Shown piece by piece: positions 33,589 to 41,345 of a stretch of DNA of 64,000 nucleotides. The DNA is from Saccharopolyspora_C sp047200635 (GTDB lineage Bacteria > Actinomycetota > Actinomycetes > Mycobacteriales > Pseudonocardiaceae), in assembly GCF_047200635.1 (NCBI RefSeq), contig NZ_JBJZOI010000017.1, positions 90,101 to 154,100 on the forward strand, written 5' to 3'. The notes beneath the pieces are model-generated. The model searched no databases. It saw only the letters and a program-made list of their open reading frames with translations, and was not told the origin of the DNA. Within the stretch, counting starts at the first letter, position 1. Each line of letters begins with the position of its first letter. Position numbers and translations under genes: made by a program.

Positions 33589-34643
33589 CCGACCGGGTCG
33601 CGGAGCGGCTCGCTCGCGAACGACGCGATCCCGGCGGCGAACGACACTCGCGCCCGGAACCCGAGCACCTCCTCCGCCCGCGTCGGATCGGCGACGACGT
33701 GCCGGACGTCCGCGGTCCGCGCGCCGCCCACGATGCGCGGCTCGGGGCCGCCGCAGGCGGCGGCGAGCGCTCGGGCCAGATCCCCGACGGTGTGCGCCGC
33801 GCCGGAGCACACGTTGAGCGCGGTGAGCTCGCCCGGTGCCCCGGCAGCTTCGAGCGCGAGGACGTTCGCCCTGGCGACGTCCCGCACGTGAACGAAGTCG
33901 CGGCGCTGGTCGCCGTCCTCCAGCACGGTCGGCGCCTCTCCTCGCTCCAGCGCCGAGCGGAACAACGAGGCCACTCCGGCGTACGGGGTGTTCCTCGGCA
34001 TCCGCGGGCCGTACGCGTTGTGGTAGCGCAGGGCCCAGACCTCGCCCCCGGTCTGCCTGGACCACGCCGCGGCGAGGTGCTCCTGCGCCAGCTTGGTCGC
34101 CGCGTAGGTGCTCCGAGGCCGGAGCGGGGCGTCCTCGGGCACCGTCCGGGAACGCAGGGGCCGTGCGCACTCCGGGCAGCGGGGATCGAACATCCCGGCC
34201 CGGACGTCGGCGTCCTGCCGGGGCTGCGGGGCCACGACGCCGTGCGCCTCGCACGAGTACCGGCCCTCGCCGTAGACGACCATCGAGGACGCGAGCACGA
34301 GCTTCGCCACGCCGGCGGCGTGCATCTCGGCCAGCAGCACGGCGGTGCCGTAGTCGTTGTGCAGCGCGTACGCCGGCGCGTCCCCGGGCGTCAGGCCGTG
34401 CCCGACCAGTGCCGCCTGGTGGCAGACCGCGTCCACTTCGGACAGCAGGGGGCGCAGCACGTCCGGATTCGTCGTGCTGCCCCTGACGAAGCGGTGCTCG
34501 CGCACGTGGCCGGGCGGCCCGCCGCTGCCGTGCGCCTGGGGCAGCAGATCGTCGACGAGGACGACGTCGTGGCCCGCCGCGGACAACTGGTCGGCTACGT
34601 GGGAACCGATGAAACCGGCTCCGCCGGTGAGGAGAACTCGCAC
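33585..34643 (-). CDS. NAD-dependent nucleotide-sugar epimerase/dehydratase
   Basis: A 352-residue extended SDR enzyme. LLTGGAGFIGSHVADQL binds NAD, and the active site is SSMVVYGEG followed by STYAATKLAQEH (Tyr-x3-Lys). An insertion after VYGEG contains a CPEC pair with an upstream CEAHG and Cys, looking like a zinc-binding loop (DPRCPECARPLRSR). It converts an NDP-sugar or related cyclic substrate. A TACCGT -10 box (minus strand, 34655-34650) is 6 nt before the GTG, so it has its own leaderless promoter preceded by motif copy 3, although it follows three co-directional genes. Confidence 0.88.
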   Translation of the reverse strand: MRVLLTGGAGFIGSHVADQLSAAGHDVVLVDDLLPQAHGSGGPPGHVREHRFVRGSTTNPDVLRPLLSEVDAVCHQAALVGHGLTPGDAPAYALHNDYGTAVLLAEMHAAGVAKLVLASSMVVYGEGRYSCEAHGVVAPQPRQDADVRAGMFDPRCPECARPLRSRTVPEDAPLRPRSTYAATKLAQEHLAAAWSRQTGGEVWALRYHNAYGPRMPRNTPYAGVASLFRSALERGEAPTVLEDGDQRRDFVHVRDVARANVLALEAAGAPGELTALNVCSGAAHTVGDLARALAAACGGPEPRIVGGARTADVRHVVADPTRAEEVLGFRARVSFAAGIASFASEPLRDPVG

Positions 34644-34693
34644 GTCACCACGGTATGCCGCAGCGCGGGAACGGCGCGACGGATCGGCGGCCG

Positions 34694-34710
34694 CCGTCAG
34701 GATTCGGTAA
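34694..34710 (-). promoter_or_regulatory. TTAC-N7-TGAC motif, copy 3
   Basis: On the minus strand TTACCGAATCCTGACGG, the best consensus copy. It overlaps the TGA stop of the methyltransferase gene. Its 3' end is 51 nt before the epimerase GTG and 39 nt before the TACCGT -10 box. Confidence 0.65.
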
Positions 34711-35377
34711 CATCCGCCGCGCTCGGGACCGGTCGCACCAGGGCGGCGAACCACCGGCCCGCCCGGTACCCGGTCCACGCGGGCGCGAGCCCGCAGGGCG
34801 GCGCGATCCGCGCCAGCGAGGCGGCGTCGAGCCAGGCCCACCGGAACCACTCCCCCGGCCTCCGCCCGTCGGCCGCCGCCCGCCGCGCGACGCCGTTCTC
34901 CTCCGCCAGCCGCACCCGGTCGCTGAACATGCCGGTCCCGGGAGGTTCGACCTCGACCAGCGCGGTGCCGCCCGGAGCGAGCAGCTCGGCGACGCGCAGC
35001 AGGAGGGCGACCGGATCCCCGCCGATGCCGATGTTGCCGTCGGCCAGCAGCGCGTGCCGCCAGCGCCCCTCGCCGGGCAACCGGTCGAACAGGTCGCGGC
35101 GGACCGCCGAGCCACCCCGGCGGCGGGTGAGGGCGACGGCGACCGGCGAGATGTCGACGCCGAGCGTGACCACGCCGCGAGCGGTGAGCGCGGCGGTCAA
35201 CCGCCCCGGACCGCACCCCAGGTCGATGGTGGGACCGGTGCAGGCGGCCAGCAGCGGCTCGTCGCCCGCCCCCGATTCCGCCCGCCACCGGTCGACGTCC
35301 ATCGGTATCCTCGCTCCCCCGCTGGTCTGGAGCACCACCCGCCGCCCCAGCAAGCCCGGCTCGAACCCGGTCAGCAC
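34697..35377 (-). CDS. Class I SAM-dependent methyltransferase
   Basis: The 226-residue enzyme has a standard SAM site: TIDLGCGPGRLTAAL (motif I), TLGVDISPVAVALTRRRG (acidic end of strand 2) and a later GGTALVEVEPPG. The first 25 residues are a short extension (GFEPGLLGRRVVLQTSGG). It begins with a GTG overlapping the upstream DUF2064 gene by 7 bp, so it is translationally coupled. Its substrate may be the sugar or lipid-linked product of the neighbouring transferases. Its last codons carry regulatory motif copy 3 for the next gene. Confidence 0.85.
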   Translation of the reverse strand: MLTGFEPGLLGRRVVLQTSGGARIPMDVDRWRAESGAGDEPLLAACTGPTIDLGCGPGRLTAALTARGVVTLGVDISPVAVALTRRRGGSAVRRDLFDRLPGEGRWRHALLADGNIGIGGDPVALLLRVAELLAPGGTALVEVEPPGTGMFSDRVRLAEENGVARRAAADGRRPGEWFRWAWLDAASLARIAPPCGLAPAWTGYRAGRWFAALVRPVPSAADVTES

Positions 35378-36033
35378 GCGGTCACCTCCGCGACCGCCCG
35401 CGCGAACCGGCCGCCCGGGCAGGCGGTCGCCACTTCCCGCGCGTCGGGCATGGTGTCCACATCGGACATCGGGGGCAGGGCGCCGACGCGGTGCCCCCTG
35501 GCCCGGAGGGCGGCGAGGGTGCGGGCGCCGGTGTCCCCGCGCGAAGTCGGCACGTCCCCCAGCCATGCCGCGTCCGCCGGGTCGTTCAGGCCGAGGCACC
35601 ACCAGCCGCCGTCCGCGGCCCGGCCGAGAACCGCGTCGCACGAAGCGAGCCGCGCGAGAGCTCCGTCGAGGATCCTGGCCGTGACCTGCGGGGTGTCCAT
35701 CCCGATCTGCACGACCGGTGAGCCCGGGTGTTCGGCGGCGACGTCGGCGTGGGCGTGGGCGAGCCGTTCGGGGAGACCACCGCCGCGCTGCGGTACGACC
35801 TCGCAGCGGCCGAGCAGCTCGGCCAGTTCCGCCGCGCGCTCGCCGCGGGCCGGGTCGCCGTGCAACGCCACCCGCACGTGCGCGTCCGGCACCGCCAGCG
35901 CCGCTTCCACCGTGTCCAGCAGCGCGGCGGCGGCGATCCGCGCCGCCTGCCGGGAGCTCACCTCGGGGGTGAGCCGCGTCTTCGCCCGGCCGGCCTCCGG
36001 GGCCTTGGCCAGCACCAGCACGATCCGGTTCAC
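35371..36033 (-). CDS. DUF2064/TIGR04282-type nucleotidyl- or glycosyltransferase
   Basis: A 220-residue protein with IVLVLAKAPEAGRAKTRLTP at the N-terminus, the phosphate-binding loop of the GT-A-like DUF2064 family. VVQIGMDTPQVTARIL (acidic metal site) and LGRAADGGWWCLGL follow. Members were named from arsenosugar clusters but are common beside GT2 enzymes in actinomycete gene clusters of unknown product. The GTG start overlaps the upstream GT2 stop by 4 bp and its own stop overlaps the methyltransferase, so the three genes form one translational unit. Confidence 0.83.
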   Translation of the reverse strand: MNRIVLVLAKAPEAGRAKTRLTPEVSSRQAARIAAAALLDTVEAALAVPDAHVRVALHGDPARGERAAELAELLGRCEVVPQRGGGLPERLAHAHADVAAEHPGSPVVQIGMDTPQVTARILDGALARLASCDAVLGRAADGGWWCLGLNDPADAAWLGDVPTSRGDTGARTLAALRARGHRVGALPPMSDVDTMPDAREVATACPGGRFARAVAEVTAC

Positions 36034-36689
36034 CGCAGCACCCCCGCCATGTCCCGGATCGCACGAGCCGTACCCCGGACCGACCCGGACACCTTGCTGC
36101 GGGTTCCGGCGGTCCGGGGGTGGTAGGCGACCGGCAGCTCGACGACCCGCCAGCGGTCCGCCGCGGCCCGCAGCAGCACCTCGAGCGGATAGCCGAAGGC
36201 GCGATCGCGCACGTCCAGCGCGAGCAGGTCGACCCGCCGCGCGGCGCGGACCGGCCCGATGTCGGTCACCGGCAGTCCGCGACCCCGGAGCGCCGCCGCC
36301 AGCAGGCGGTTGCCCGCGCGGGCGTGCCACGGCCACGCGGACCGGGTGCTCGGCTGCCGCGCCCCCACGGCGAGCGTTCGCGGTGCGACCTCCGCCACCA
36401 GGCTCGGGAGCATCGCACCGTCGAGGGAACCGTCCGCGTCCAGCACGCAGACGATCTCCGCCGCGGCGGCCTCCAGTCCGGTGTGGACAGCGGCGCCGTA
36501 CCCGCGCCTCGGCTCGTGCACCACGGTCGCGCCGTGCTGGGAAGCGACCTCCGGCGAACCGTCGGTGGAACCGTTGTCCACCACGATCGCCCGGTATCGC
36601 GGGGGAATCCGGGCCAGCACGCCGGGCAGGGCGGCCGCCTCGTCCAGGCAGGGCAGGATCACGTCGACGCTGCATCTGAGTTCGGTCAC
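36030..36689 (-). CDS. Family 2 glycosyltransferase, dolichyl-phosphate-sugar synthase-like
   Basis: The 219-residue GT-A enzyme has VDVILPCLDEAAALPGVL, the nucleotide-binding VVDNGSTDGS, the metal motif LDADGSLDG and a basic C-terminal stretch (TAGTRSKVSGSVRG) like polyprenyl-phosphate mannose/glucose synthases. It has no membrane anchor. A TAGCGT box (minus strand, 36702-36697) lies 7 nt before the GTG, so the message is probably leaderless. First gene of the minus-strand operon; probably makes a lipid-linked or diffusible sugar donor for the multi-spanning protein encoded divergently. Confidence 0.87.
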   Translation of the reverse strand: MTELRCSVDVILPCLDEAAALPGVLARIPPRYRAIVVDNGSTDGSPEVASQHGATVVHEPRRGYGAAVHTGLEAAAAEIVCVLDADGSLDGAMLPSLVAEVAPRTLAVGARQPSTRSAWPWHARAGNRLLAAALRGRGLPVTDIGPVRAARRVDLLALDVRDRAFGYPLEVLLRAAADRWRVVELPVAYHPRTAGTRSKVSGSVRGTARAIRDMAGVLR

Positions 36690-36737
36690 GCCGATGACGC
36701 TAGGGCCGCGCGGCGCGGGCGGGAACCTCGTCGCACC

Positions 36738-36754
36738 TTACCGAATCATGACGT
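36738..36754 (+). promoter_or_regulatory. TTAC-N7-TGAC motif, copy 4
   Basis: TTACCGAATCATGACGT, with the palindrome TGACGTCA (36749-36756) at its end. It lies in the divergent promoter region, 49 bp from the GT2 start and 28 bp upstream of copy 5, so it could serve the minus-strand operon, the plus-strand gene or both. Confidence 0.6.
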
Positions 36755-36765
36755 CAGCGCGGTTC

Positions 36766-36782
36766 TTACGAAGCGCTGACGG
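36766..36782 (+). promoter_or_regulatory. TTAC-N7-TGAC motif, copy 5
   Basis: TTACGAAGCGCTGACGG. Its end lies 51 nt before the GTG at 36833 and 39 nt before the TACGTT -10 box (36821-36826). GTCAGCGC (36753-36760) and GCGCTGAC (36773-36780) also form an inverted repeat linking copies 4 and 5. Confidence 0.65.
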
Positions 36783-36832
36783 ATCGGAGCGCGCGCTGGC
36801 CGCTCCGGCCGGACCCGCCCTACGTTCCGGTC

Positions 36833-38191
36833 GTGATCGCTCTGAGCCGTTCCGCACCGGTCCGCGGCTTCCTCCGGCGGCGCGGGGACCTCCTCGCCGG
36901 CGGTGCCGTGCTCGCGCTGGTGCTCGCCGCGGTGGTCGGCTGCCTGTGGTGGAACCCGGATCGGCAGCTCGGCCCCGATTCCTTCGCCGGAGCGGGCCCC
37001 CTGTTCGGGGAGTGGCCGGTGCTCGGCACCTTCCACCCGCACGCCGGTCCGGGCTCGATCCCGACCGTCCTCATCGGAGCGATGGTGGTGGTCTTCGGAC
37101 CCGGGCTCGCGGAGCGGCTGCCCTGGCGCCGGGCGCTGGCCGCGACCTGGGTGACCGCCGTCGCGTGGACCTGCTCCCTCGCGCTGATCGACGGCTGGCG
37201 GCGCGGCGTCGCGGAACGGCTGACCACGGGCTCGGAGTACCTCGTCGAGGTGCCCGGGATCACCGATGCCGCTGAGATGCTCCGCACCTTCAGCGGCCGG
37301 ATCCTGGACCACCGGCCCGATTCCTGGGCCACCCACGTTTCGGGCCATCCTCCCGGCGCGACCCTGGTGTTCGTGTGGCTGGACCGGATCGGTCTGGGTG
37401 GTGGTGCGGCGGCCGGGGTCGTCTGCGTCCTGGTGGGCGCGGCGGCCGCGACGGCCGTGCCGGTCACCGTGGCGGCCCTCGGCCACCCGGACCTGGCCAG
37501 GCGGTCCCTCCCGTTCCTGGCGGTGTTCCCCGGGGCGGTGTGGGTGGGCGCGTCCGCCGACGGCCTGTTCACCGGCGTGACCTCGATCGGCGTCGCGCTG
37601 CTCGCGCTCGGCTGCACCGGACGCCTCGGCTGGGCCGCGGTGGCGGGAGCGGTGCTGGGGTTCGGGATCTTCCTGTCCTACGGGTTGCTGCTCATCGGAG
37701 CGATCGCGCTCGCCGTCGTGGTGGTGACCCGGCGCTGGGCGGCGCTGGGCCTGGCGATCGCTGGCGCGAGCGCGGTGGTGCTGGTGTTCGCGTCGGCGGG
37801 GTTCTGGTGGCCGGAGGGCTACGAGCTCGTCGTGCAGCGCTACTACCAGGGCATCGCCTCGGATCGGCCCTACGGTTACTGGGTCTGGGCGAACCTCGGG
37901 TGCTTCGCGATGGCGACCGGTCCCGTGCTCGGGCCCGCGCTGGTGCGGTCGGTGCGTGAGCGGCGTTCCGCGACCGGGATGGTGGCGCTGGTGGCGGGAG
38001 CGGTGCTGGCCGTGCTCGCCGCGGACCTGTCCGGCCTGTCGAAGGCCGAGGTGGAGCGGATCTGGCTGCCGTTCGCGGTGTGGCTGGTGGCGGCGGGCGC
38101 GCTGCTGCCCGACCGGTCCCGCAGGTGGTGGCTGGCAGCCCAGGCGGGGGTCGCCTTCGCCGTCAACTCCCTGGTGCTCACCGCGTGGTGA
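36833..38191 (+). CDS. Multi-spanning membrane protein, GT-C glycosyltransferase-like
   Basis: A 452-residue protein with about 10-11 membrane helices. After the first helix an outside loop contains WNPDRQLGPDSFAGAGPLFGEW, and a second large loop (about residues 120-185) contains GRILDHRPDSWATHVSGHPPGATLVFVWLDR. An acidic residue and HPPG before a helix recall GT-C transferases that use polyprenyl-phosphate sugars, but I do not recognise a named family. TACGTT lies 6 nt before the GTG (leaderless). It is divergent from the GT2 gene and is preceded by motif copies 4 and 5. Confidence 0.75.
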   Translation: MIALSRSAPVRGFLRRRGDLLAGGAVLALVLAAVVGCLWWNPDRQLGPDSFAGAGPLFGEWPVLGTFHPHAGPGSIPTVLIGAMVVVFGPGLAERLPWRRALAATWVTAVAWTCSLALIDGWRRGVAERLTTGSEYLVEVPGITDAAEMLRTFSGRILDHRPDSWATHVSGHPPGATLVFVWLDRIGLGGGAAAGVVCVLVGAAAATAVPVTVAALGHPDLARRSLPFLAVFPGAVWVGASADGLFTGVTSIGVALLALGCTGRLGWAAVAGAVLGFGIFLSYGLLLIGAIALAVVVVTRRWAALGLAIAGASAVVLVFASAGFWWPEGYELVVQRYYQGIASDRPYGYWVWANLGCFAMATGPVLGPALVRSVRERRSATGMVALVAGAVLAVLAADLSGLSKAEVERIWLPFAVWLVAAGALLPDRSRRWWLAAQAGVAFAVNSLVLTAW

Positions 38192-38210
38192 GCACCGCGG
38201 CTCGGGGGCC

Positions 38211-38954
38211 TCAGCCCCGGTCGGCCGGCAGGTCCTCCGCCCGCTCCGCACCGCGGTTCAGCCGCGCGTCGATGTGCCGGAGGACGCGCAGCTGCGCCGG
38301 GTTGTAGGTCTCCAGGAGGACCTTCCCCATCGCGTGCTGGGCCGTCCGGTTCCGGCGCGGTGAGCCCGCGGCCGGGTCGCTCTCGGCCGGACGCTCGTCC
38401 TGGTTCCGGCGGACGGTCGGCACCAGCTTCTCCGCGATCCGGAGGACCGCGTCCTCGTCGGCGTCGGCAGGAAGATCGGAGAACTCGTCCTCGACGCCGT
38501 CGGGAACCTCGATCGGCCGCCGGGAGAACGCTCTCGCGTCCTCGTTGAACAGTCGGGAGTAGACCATCAGCATGGAGCGGTGGGCCTCGGGGAGATCCCA
38601 CGACACGGCGGCGAACTCGGGGGGCACGTGCATCGGCGCGCGGTGCTCCAGGAGGACGGCGAGTTCGGCGCGCACCCGGCTGATCCGCTCAGCCGTCGCC
38701 GCCAGGTCCGCGTCCAACTCGCGGATCAACTCGGCGGAATCGTCGCTCTCCAGCGGCGGGACCTGCGAGAGCGGCAGGCCCATGTCGGTCAGCCGCTTGA
38801 TCTGCAGCAGCCGCACCAGGTGCGAGACCTCGTACTGCTTGTACCCGTTCGAGGCGCGCTCGGGCACGTCGAGCAGGCCGATGTCGTGGTAGTGCCGGAT
38901 GGCCTTCACCGTCGAGCCCGCCAGATCGGCGAGTTGCCGCGTGCTCCAGGTCAT
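38211..38954 (-). CDS. MerR-family regulator, paralogue A
   Basis: The 247-residue protein begins WSTRQLADLAGSTVKAIRHYHDIGLL and ERASNGYKQYEVSHLVRLLQIKRL, the MerR winged helix and wing. A long helical C-terminal region of about 170 residues follows, without a recognised drug- or metal-binding motif. It is closely related to the MerR protein at 57692 (same ERASNGYKQY wing and same C-terminal helices). Its promoter has the 19-bp spacer typical of MerR-activated promoters. It is divergent from the NTF2-like gene at 39073, which is a likely second target. Confidence 0.87.
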   Translation of the reverse strand: MTWSTRQLADLAGSTVKAIRHYHDIGLLDVPERASNGYKQYEVSHLVRLLQIKRLTDMGLPLSQVPPLESDDSAELIRELDADLAATAERISRVRAELAVLLEHRAPMHVPPEFAAVSWDLPEAHRSMLMVYSRLFNEDARAFSRRPIEVPDGVEDEFSDLPADADEDAVLRIAEKLVPTVRRNQDERPAESDPAAGSPRRNRTAQHAMGKVLLETYNPAQLRVLRHIDARLNRGAERAEDLPADRG

Positions 38955-38997
38955 GCGTCGCCTCGTTCGTCCTCCCGGGGCCCCGCGCCCCGCTCCC

Positions 38998-39028
38998 AGT
39001 GCACACCCTGCCCCGGCGGCAGGGTCAA
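38998..39028 (-). promoter_or_regulatory. MerR-type promoter with 19-bp spacer, paralogue A
   Basis: Minus strand: TTGACC (39028-39023), a 19-bp spacer and TGCACT (39003-38998). The spacer holds the dyad CCCTGCC-CCGGC-GGCAGGG (39006-39024). Over-long spacers with a central dyad are the hallmark of promoters switched on by MerR proteins. The promoter of the paralogue at 57692 has the same layout. Confidence 0.7.
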
Positions 39029-39072
39029 GCGGGGAGTAGAACGGGAGGTGTCCACCGCCGGGAGGAGCAGCC

Positions 39073-39534
39073 GTGTCCGAAGACCGCCCGCCCTGCCCGC
39101 CGTTCACCCCGGAGACGGCGGTGCGGAAGGTCCAGGCAGCCGAGGACGCCTGGAACACCCGCGATCCCGGGCGGGTGGCCCTCGCCTACACCCCGGACTC
39201 GGTCTGGCGGAACCGCGACGTGTTCCTGCGCGGTCGCGAGGAGATCCGGGAGTTCCTCGCCGCCAAGTGGGAACGCGAGCTGGAGTACGCGCTGCGCAAG
39301 GAGCTCTGGGCCTTCGACGGGAACCGGATCGCCGTGCGGTTCCAGTACGAGTGCCGCGACCTGGCCGGGCAGTGGTGGCGCAGCTACGGCAACGAGCAGT
39401 GGGAGTTCACCGAGCGGGGGCTGATGTCCCGCCGCGAGGCCAGCATCAACGACGTCGCGATCACCGAGGCCGAACGGCGCATCACCGGGCCCCGCCCGCC
39501 CGGGGAGCGCGGCCCGGAACTCCCGCTGCGCTGA
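39073..39534 (+). CDS. NTF2-like protein, DUF1348 family
   Basis: This 153-residue SnoaL/NTF2-fold protein reads KVQAAEDAWNTRDPGRVALAYTPDSVWRNRD with RGREEIREFLAAKWERELEYALRKELWAF, the DUF1348 pattern. The fold binds small hydrophobic molecules; no enzymatic activity is established for the family. GTG start after GGAGGAG. It is divergent from the MerR regulator, with the MerR operator between them, so it may be induced by the same ligand. Confidence 0.85.
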   Translation: MSEDRPPCPPFTPETAVRKVQAAEDAWNTRDPGRVALAYTPDSVWRNRDVFLRGREEIREFLAAKWERELEYALRKELWAFDGNRIAVRFQYECRDLAGQWWRSYGNEQWEFTERGLMSRREASINDVAITEAERRITGPRPPGERGPELPLR

Positions 39535-39574
39535 GCCGGGTCGGCCCGCCCCTCCGCGAGCCGGGCCGAGGGGG

Positions 39575-41023
39575 TCAGCCGAGTTCGAGGTCGCGGTGCT
39601 CCGGCCAGAGCTCGGCCCACGGTGCGGTGCGGCCGGTGAGCAGCCAGATCGTGGTGCGCTCGGGGACCAGGCCCCCGTAGGTGCCCAGCGGGGTCGGGGC
39701 GTCCACCTCCGCGACCGGGCGGGCCTCGGCGAACGACGATCGCAGCCGCCCCGGGTCTCCGACGAACAGCATCCGGTCCTGGCGCTCCGGCGGCGGCGCG
39801 AACCAGCCGTAGGCGCGGTTGGTGCTGGCGGCGGGCGGGAGCCCGAGCTCCGCCGGGGCGGTGTCGAGGTAGGTCGCGTAGACGTAGGGCGTCGCGCCGA
39901 GAGCGGTGCGGGCCCGCTGCTCGGGCGGGATCTCCCGGAAGGCGCTCGCGGTCGTGGTCACCAGCTCGTCGGCGAACCGCGGCGAGGCCATCACGGTGGT
40001 GAACCCCAGCGCGCCCGCGGCGAGCACCGCGCTGAGCGCCACGACCGGCCACGCGGCCCGCCGCTTTCCCGCCTCCCGGCGGTGTTGCAGCGCCACGGCA
40101 CCGGCGGCGAGGTACGGGGTGCAGAGCGGGAGCAGGTAGTAGTGGCGCCCCCCACTCAGCACGACGGCCGCGAGCAGCACGCCGAACACCACCGCGAGGA
40201 AGCGGTGCTCGCGCCACCGCTCCCCCCTGCAGAGCGCGGCGAGCCCGCACACCAGGAGCCCGAGGGTCAGCGGGCCGGTGACGGCCGCGCTGTGCAGCAC
40301 GACGAGCAGGCGACTCCCGTAGATCAGCTCGTTCTCGTGCGCCACCACCCGCGCCATGTCCGCCTGCGGCCAGCCGTGCGACGCCTGCCAGGCCAGCGTG
40401 GGCGCCGCGATCACGAGGCCCAGCGCGACGCCCGCCCACAGACGCGGGCGACGCAGCAGCTCGTGCGGACCCGCGAGCGCGACCGCGCCGAGCAGGACGA
40501 TCCCCAGCGCCAGCACCTGGAACCGGGTCTGCGCGGCGAGCCCCGCGACCGCGCCGAGCAACAGCAGCAGCCGGTCGTCGCGAAGCCGGATCCACCGCAG
40601 CAGCAACCAGAACAGCCCCGCCCACAGCGCCGGTTCCAGGGTGTAGGGCGTCAGCCAGTGCCCGAACTGGGCGGCGGCCACGCAGGTCGCCTGCCCCAGC
40701 GCGGCCAGCACCTGCGCCCGCCGGTCACCCCCGAGCTCCCGGGCCATCAGCGCGGTCAGCACGATCGCCGCGGCCGTGGCCAGCACCGCCGGGAGCGCCA
40801 GCACGACCTGATCACCCGGCGCGATCGCCTCGGCCGCCCCCGCCAGCAGCGGGGTCAGCGGGGGCTGGTCCACCGCGCCCCAGTCCAGGTGGTCACGCCC
40901 GATCGCGACCATCAGGTCCTCGTCGAACCACCTGCGCGGCACGGCGGCCAGCACCAGGTGCGCGACGGCGACGATCCCGGCGACGATCGACACCGGGCCC
41001 CAGGCCGGCCGTGAGATCCGCAT
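39575..41023 (-). CDS. GT39-type membrane glycosyltransferase
   Basis: The 482-residue protein has about 10-11 membrane helices. The first outside loop reads RRWFDEDLMVAIGRDHLDWGAVDQPPLTPLLAG, matching the DE-containing loop 1 of ArnT/PMT-type transferases that use polyprenyl-phosphate sugars. ARTRFQVLALG and HYYLLPLCTPYLAAG are later family segments. The C-terminal 110 residues form an outside domain. It is convergent with the DUF1348 gene. It might work with the sugar-phosphate genes at 34-38 kb, but no shared promoter motif was seen. Confidence 0.85.
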   Translation of the reverse strand: MRISRPAWGPVSIVAGIVAVAHLVLAAVPRRWFDEDLMVAIGRDHLDWGAVDQPPLTPLLAGAAEAIAPGDQVVLALPAVLATAAAIVLTALMARELGGDRRAQVLAALGQATCVAAAQFGHWLTPYTLEPALWAGLFWLLLRWIRLRDDRLLLLLGAVAGLAAQTRFQVLALGIVLLGAVALAGPHELLRRPRLWAGVALGLVIAAPTLAWQASHGWPQADMARVVAHENELIYGSRLLVVLHSAAVTGPLTLGLLVCGLAALCRGERWREHRFLAVVFGVLLAAVVLSGGRHYYLLPLCTPYLAAGAVALQHRREAGKRRAAWPVVALSAVLAAGALGFTTVMASPRFADELVTTTASAFREIPPEQRARTALGATPYVYATYLDTAPAELGLPPAASTNRAYGWFAPPPERQDRMLFVGDPGRLRSSFAEARPVAEVDAPTPLGTYGGLVPERTTIWLLTGRTAPWAELWPEHRDLELG

Positions 41024-41345
41024 CGGTGCGCGCTCCAGTCTTCCGATGATCAGGGACGCCCTGCCGCGGCGCGCTGGCCGAGCCGAGCGGGGCGGTGGCC
41101 GGGTCAGCTGCTGCTCGACCCGCGCGCCGCGACCGAGGCGTCGCGGGGGTGCGGCAGGGCGGCGGAGGCTCTCGCGACCTCCGCGTCGCGGACCGAGTGA
41201 GCGGGACCGAGCGCACGCGCGGCTGGGGGCGAGCGTCTCCTGCCGCTCCCACCGCGAGCACGCCGGACCGGTTTCCCGCGGGTGCGCGAGGACGCGGCCG
41301 CCGCGTCCCGTTCGGGGCGCGGCGGCCGCGGAGGATCCGGGCGGA
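41024..41345. other. Intergenic region, 322 bp
   Basis: The left part should carry the promoter of the GT39-type gene. The right part holds the hairpin described at 41293-41330. I see no coding frame with a protein-family resemblance. Confidence 0.45.
41293..41330 (-). terminator. Terminator-like hairpin of the VTT-family gene
   Basis: CGCGGCCGCCGCG (41293-41305) pairs with CGCGGCGGCCGCG (41318-41330), a perfect 13-bp stem extended by CCC/GGG inside. It lies 15 bases past the stop codon of the gene at 41346. Confidence 0.65.
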
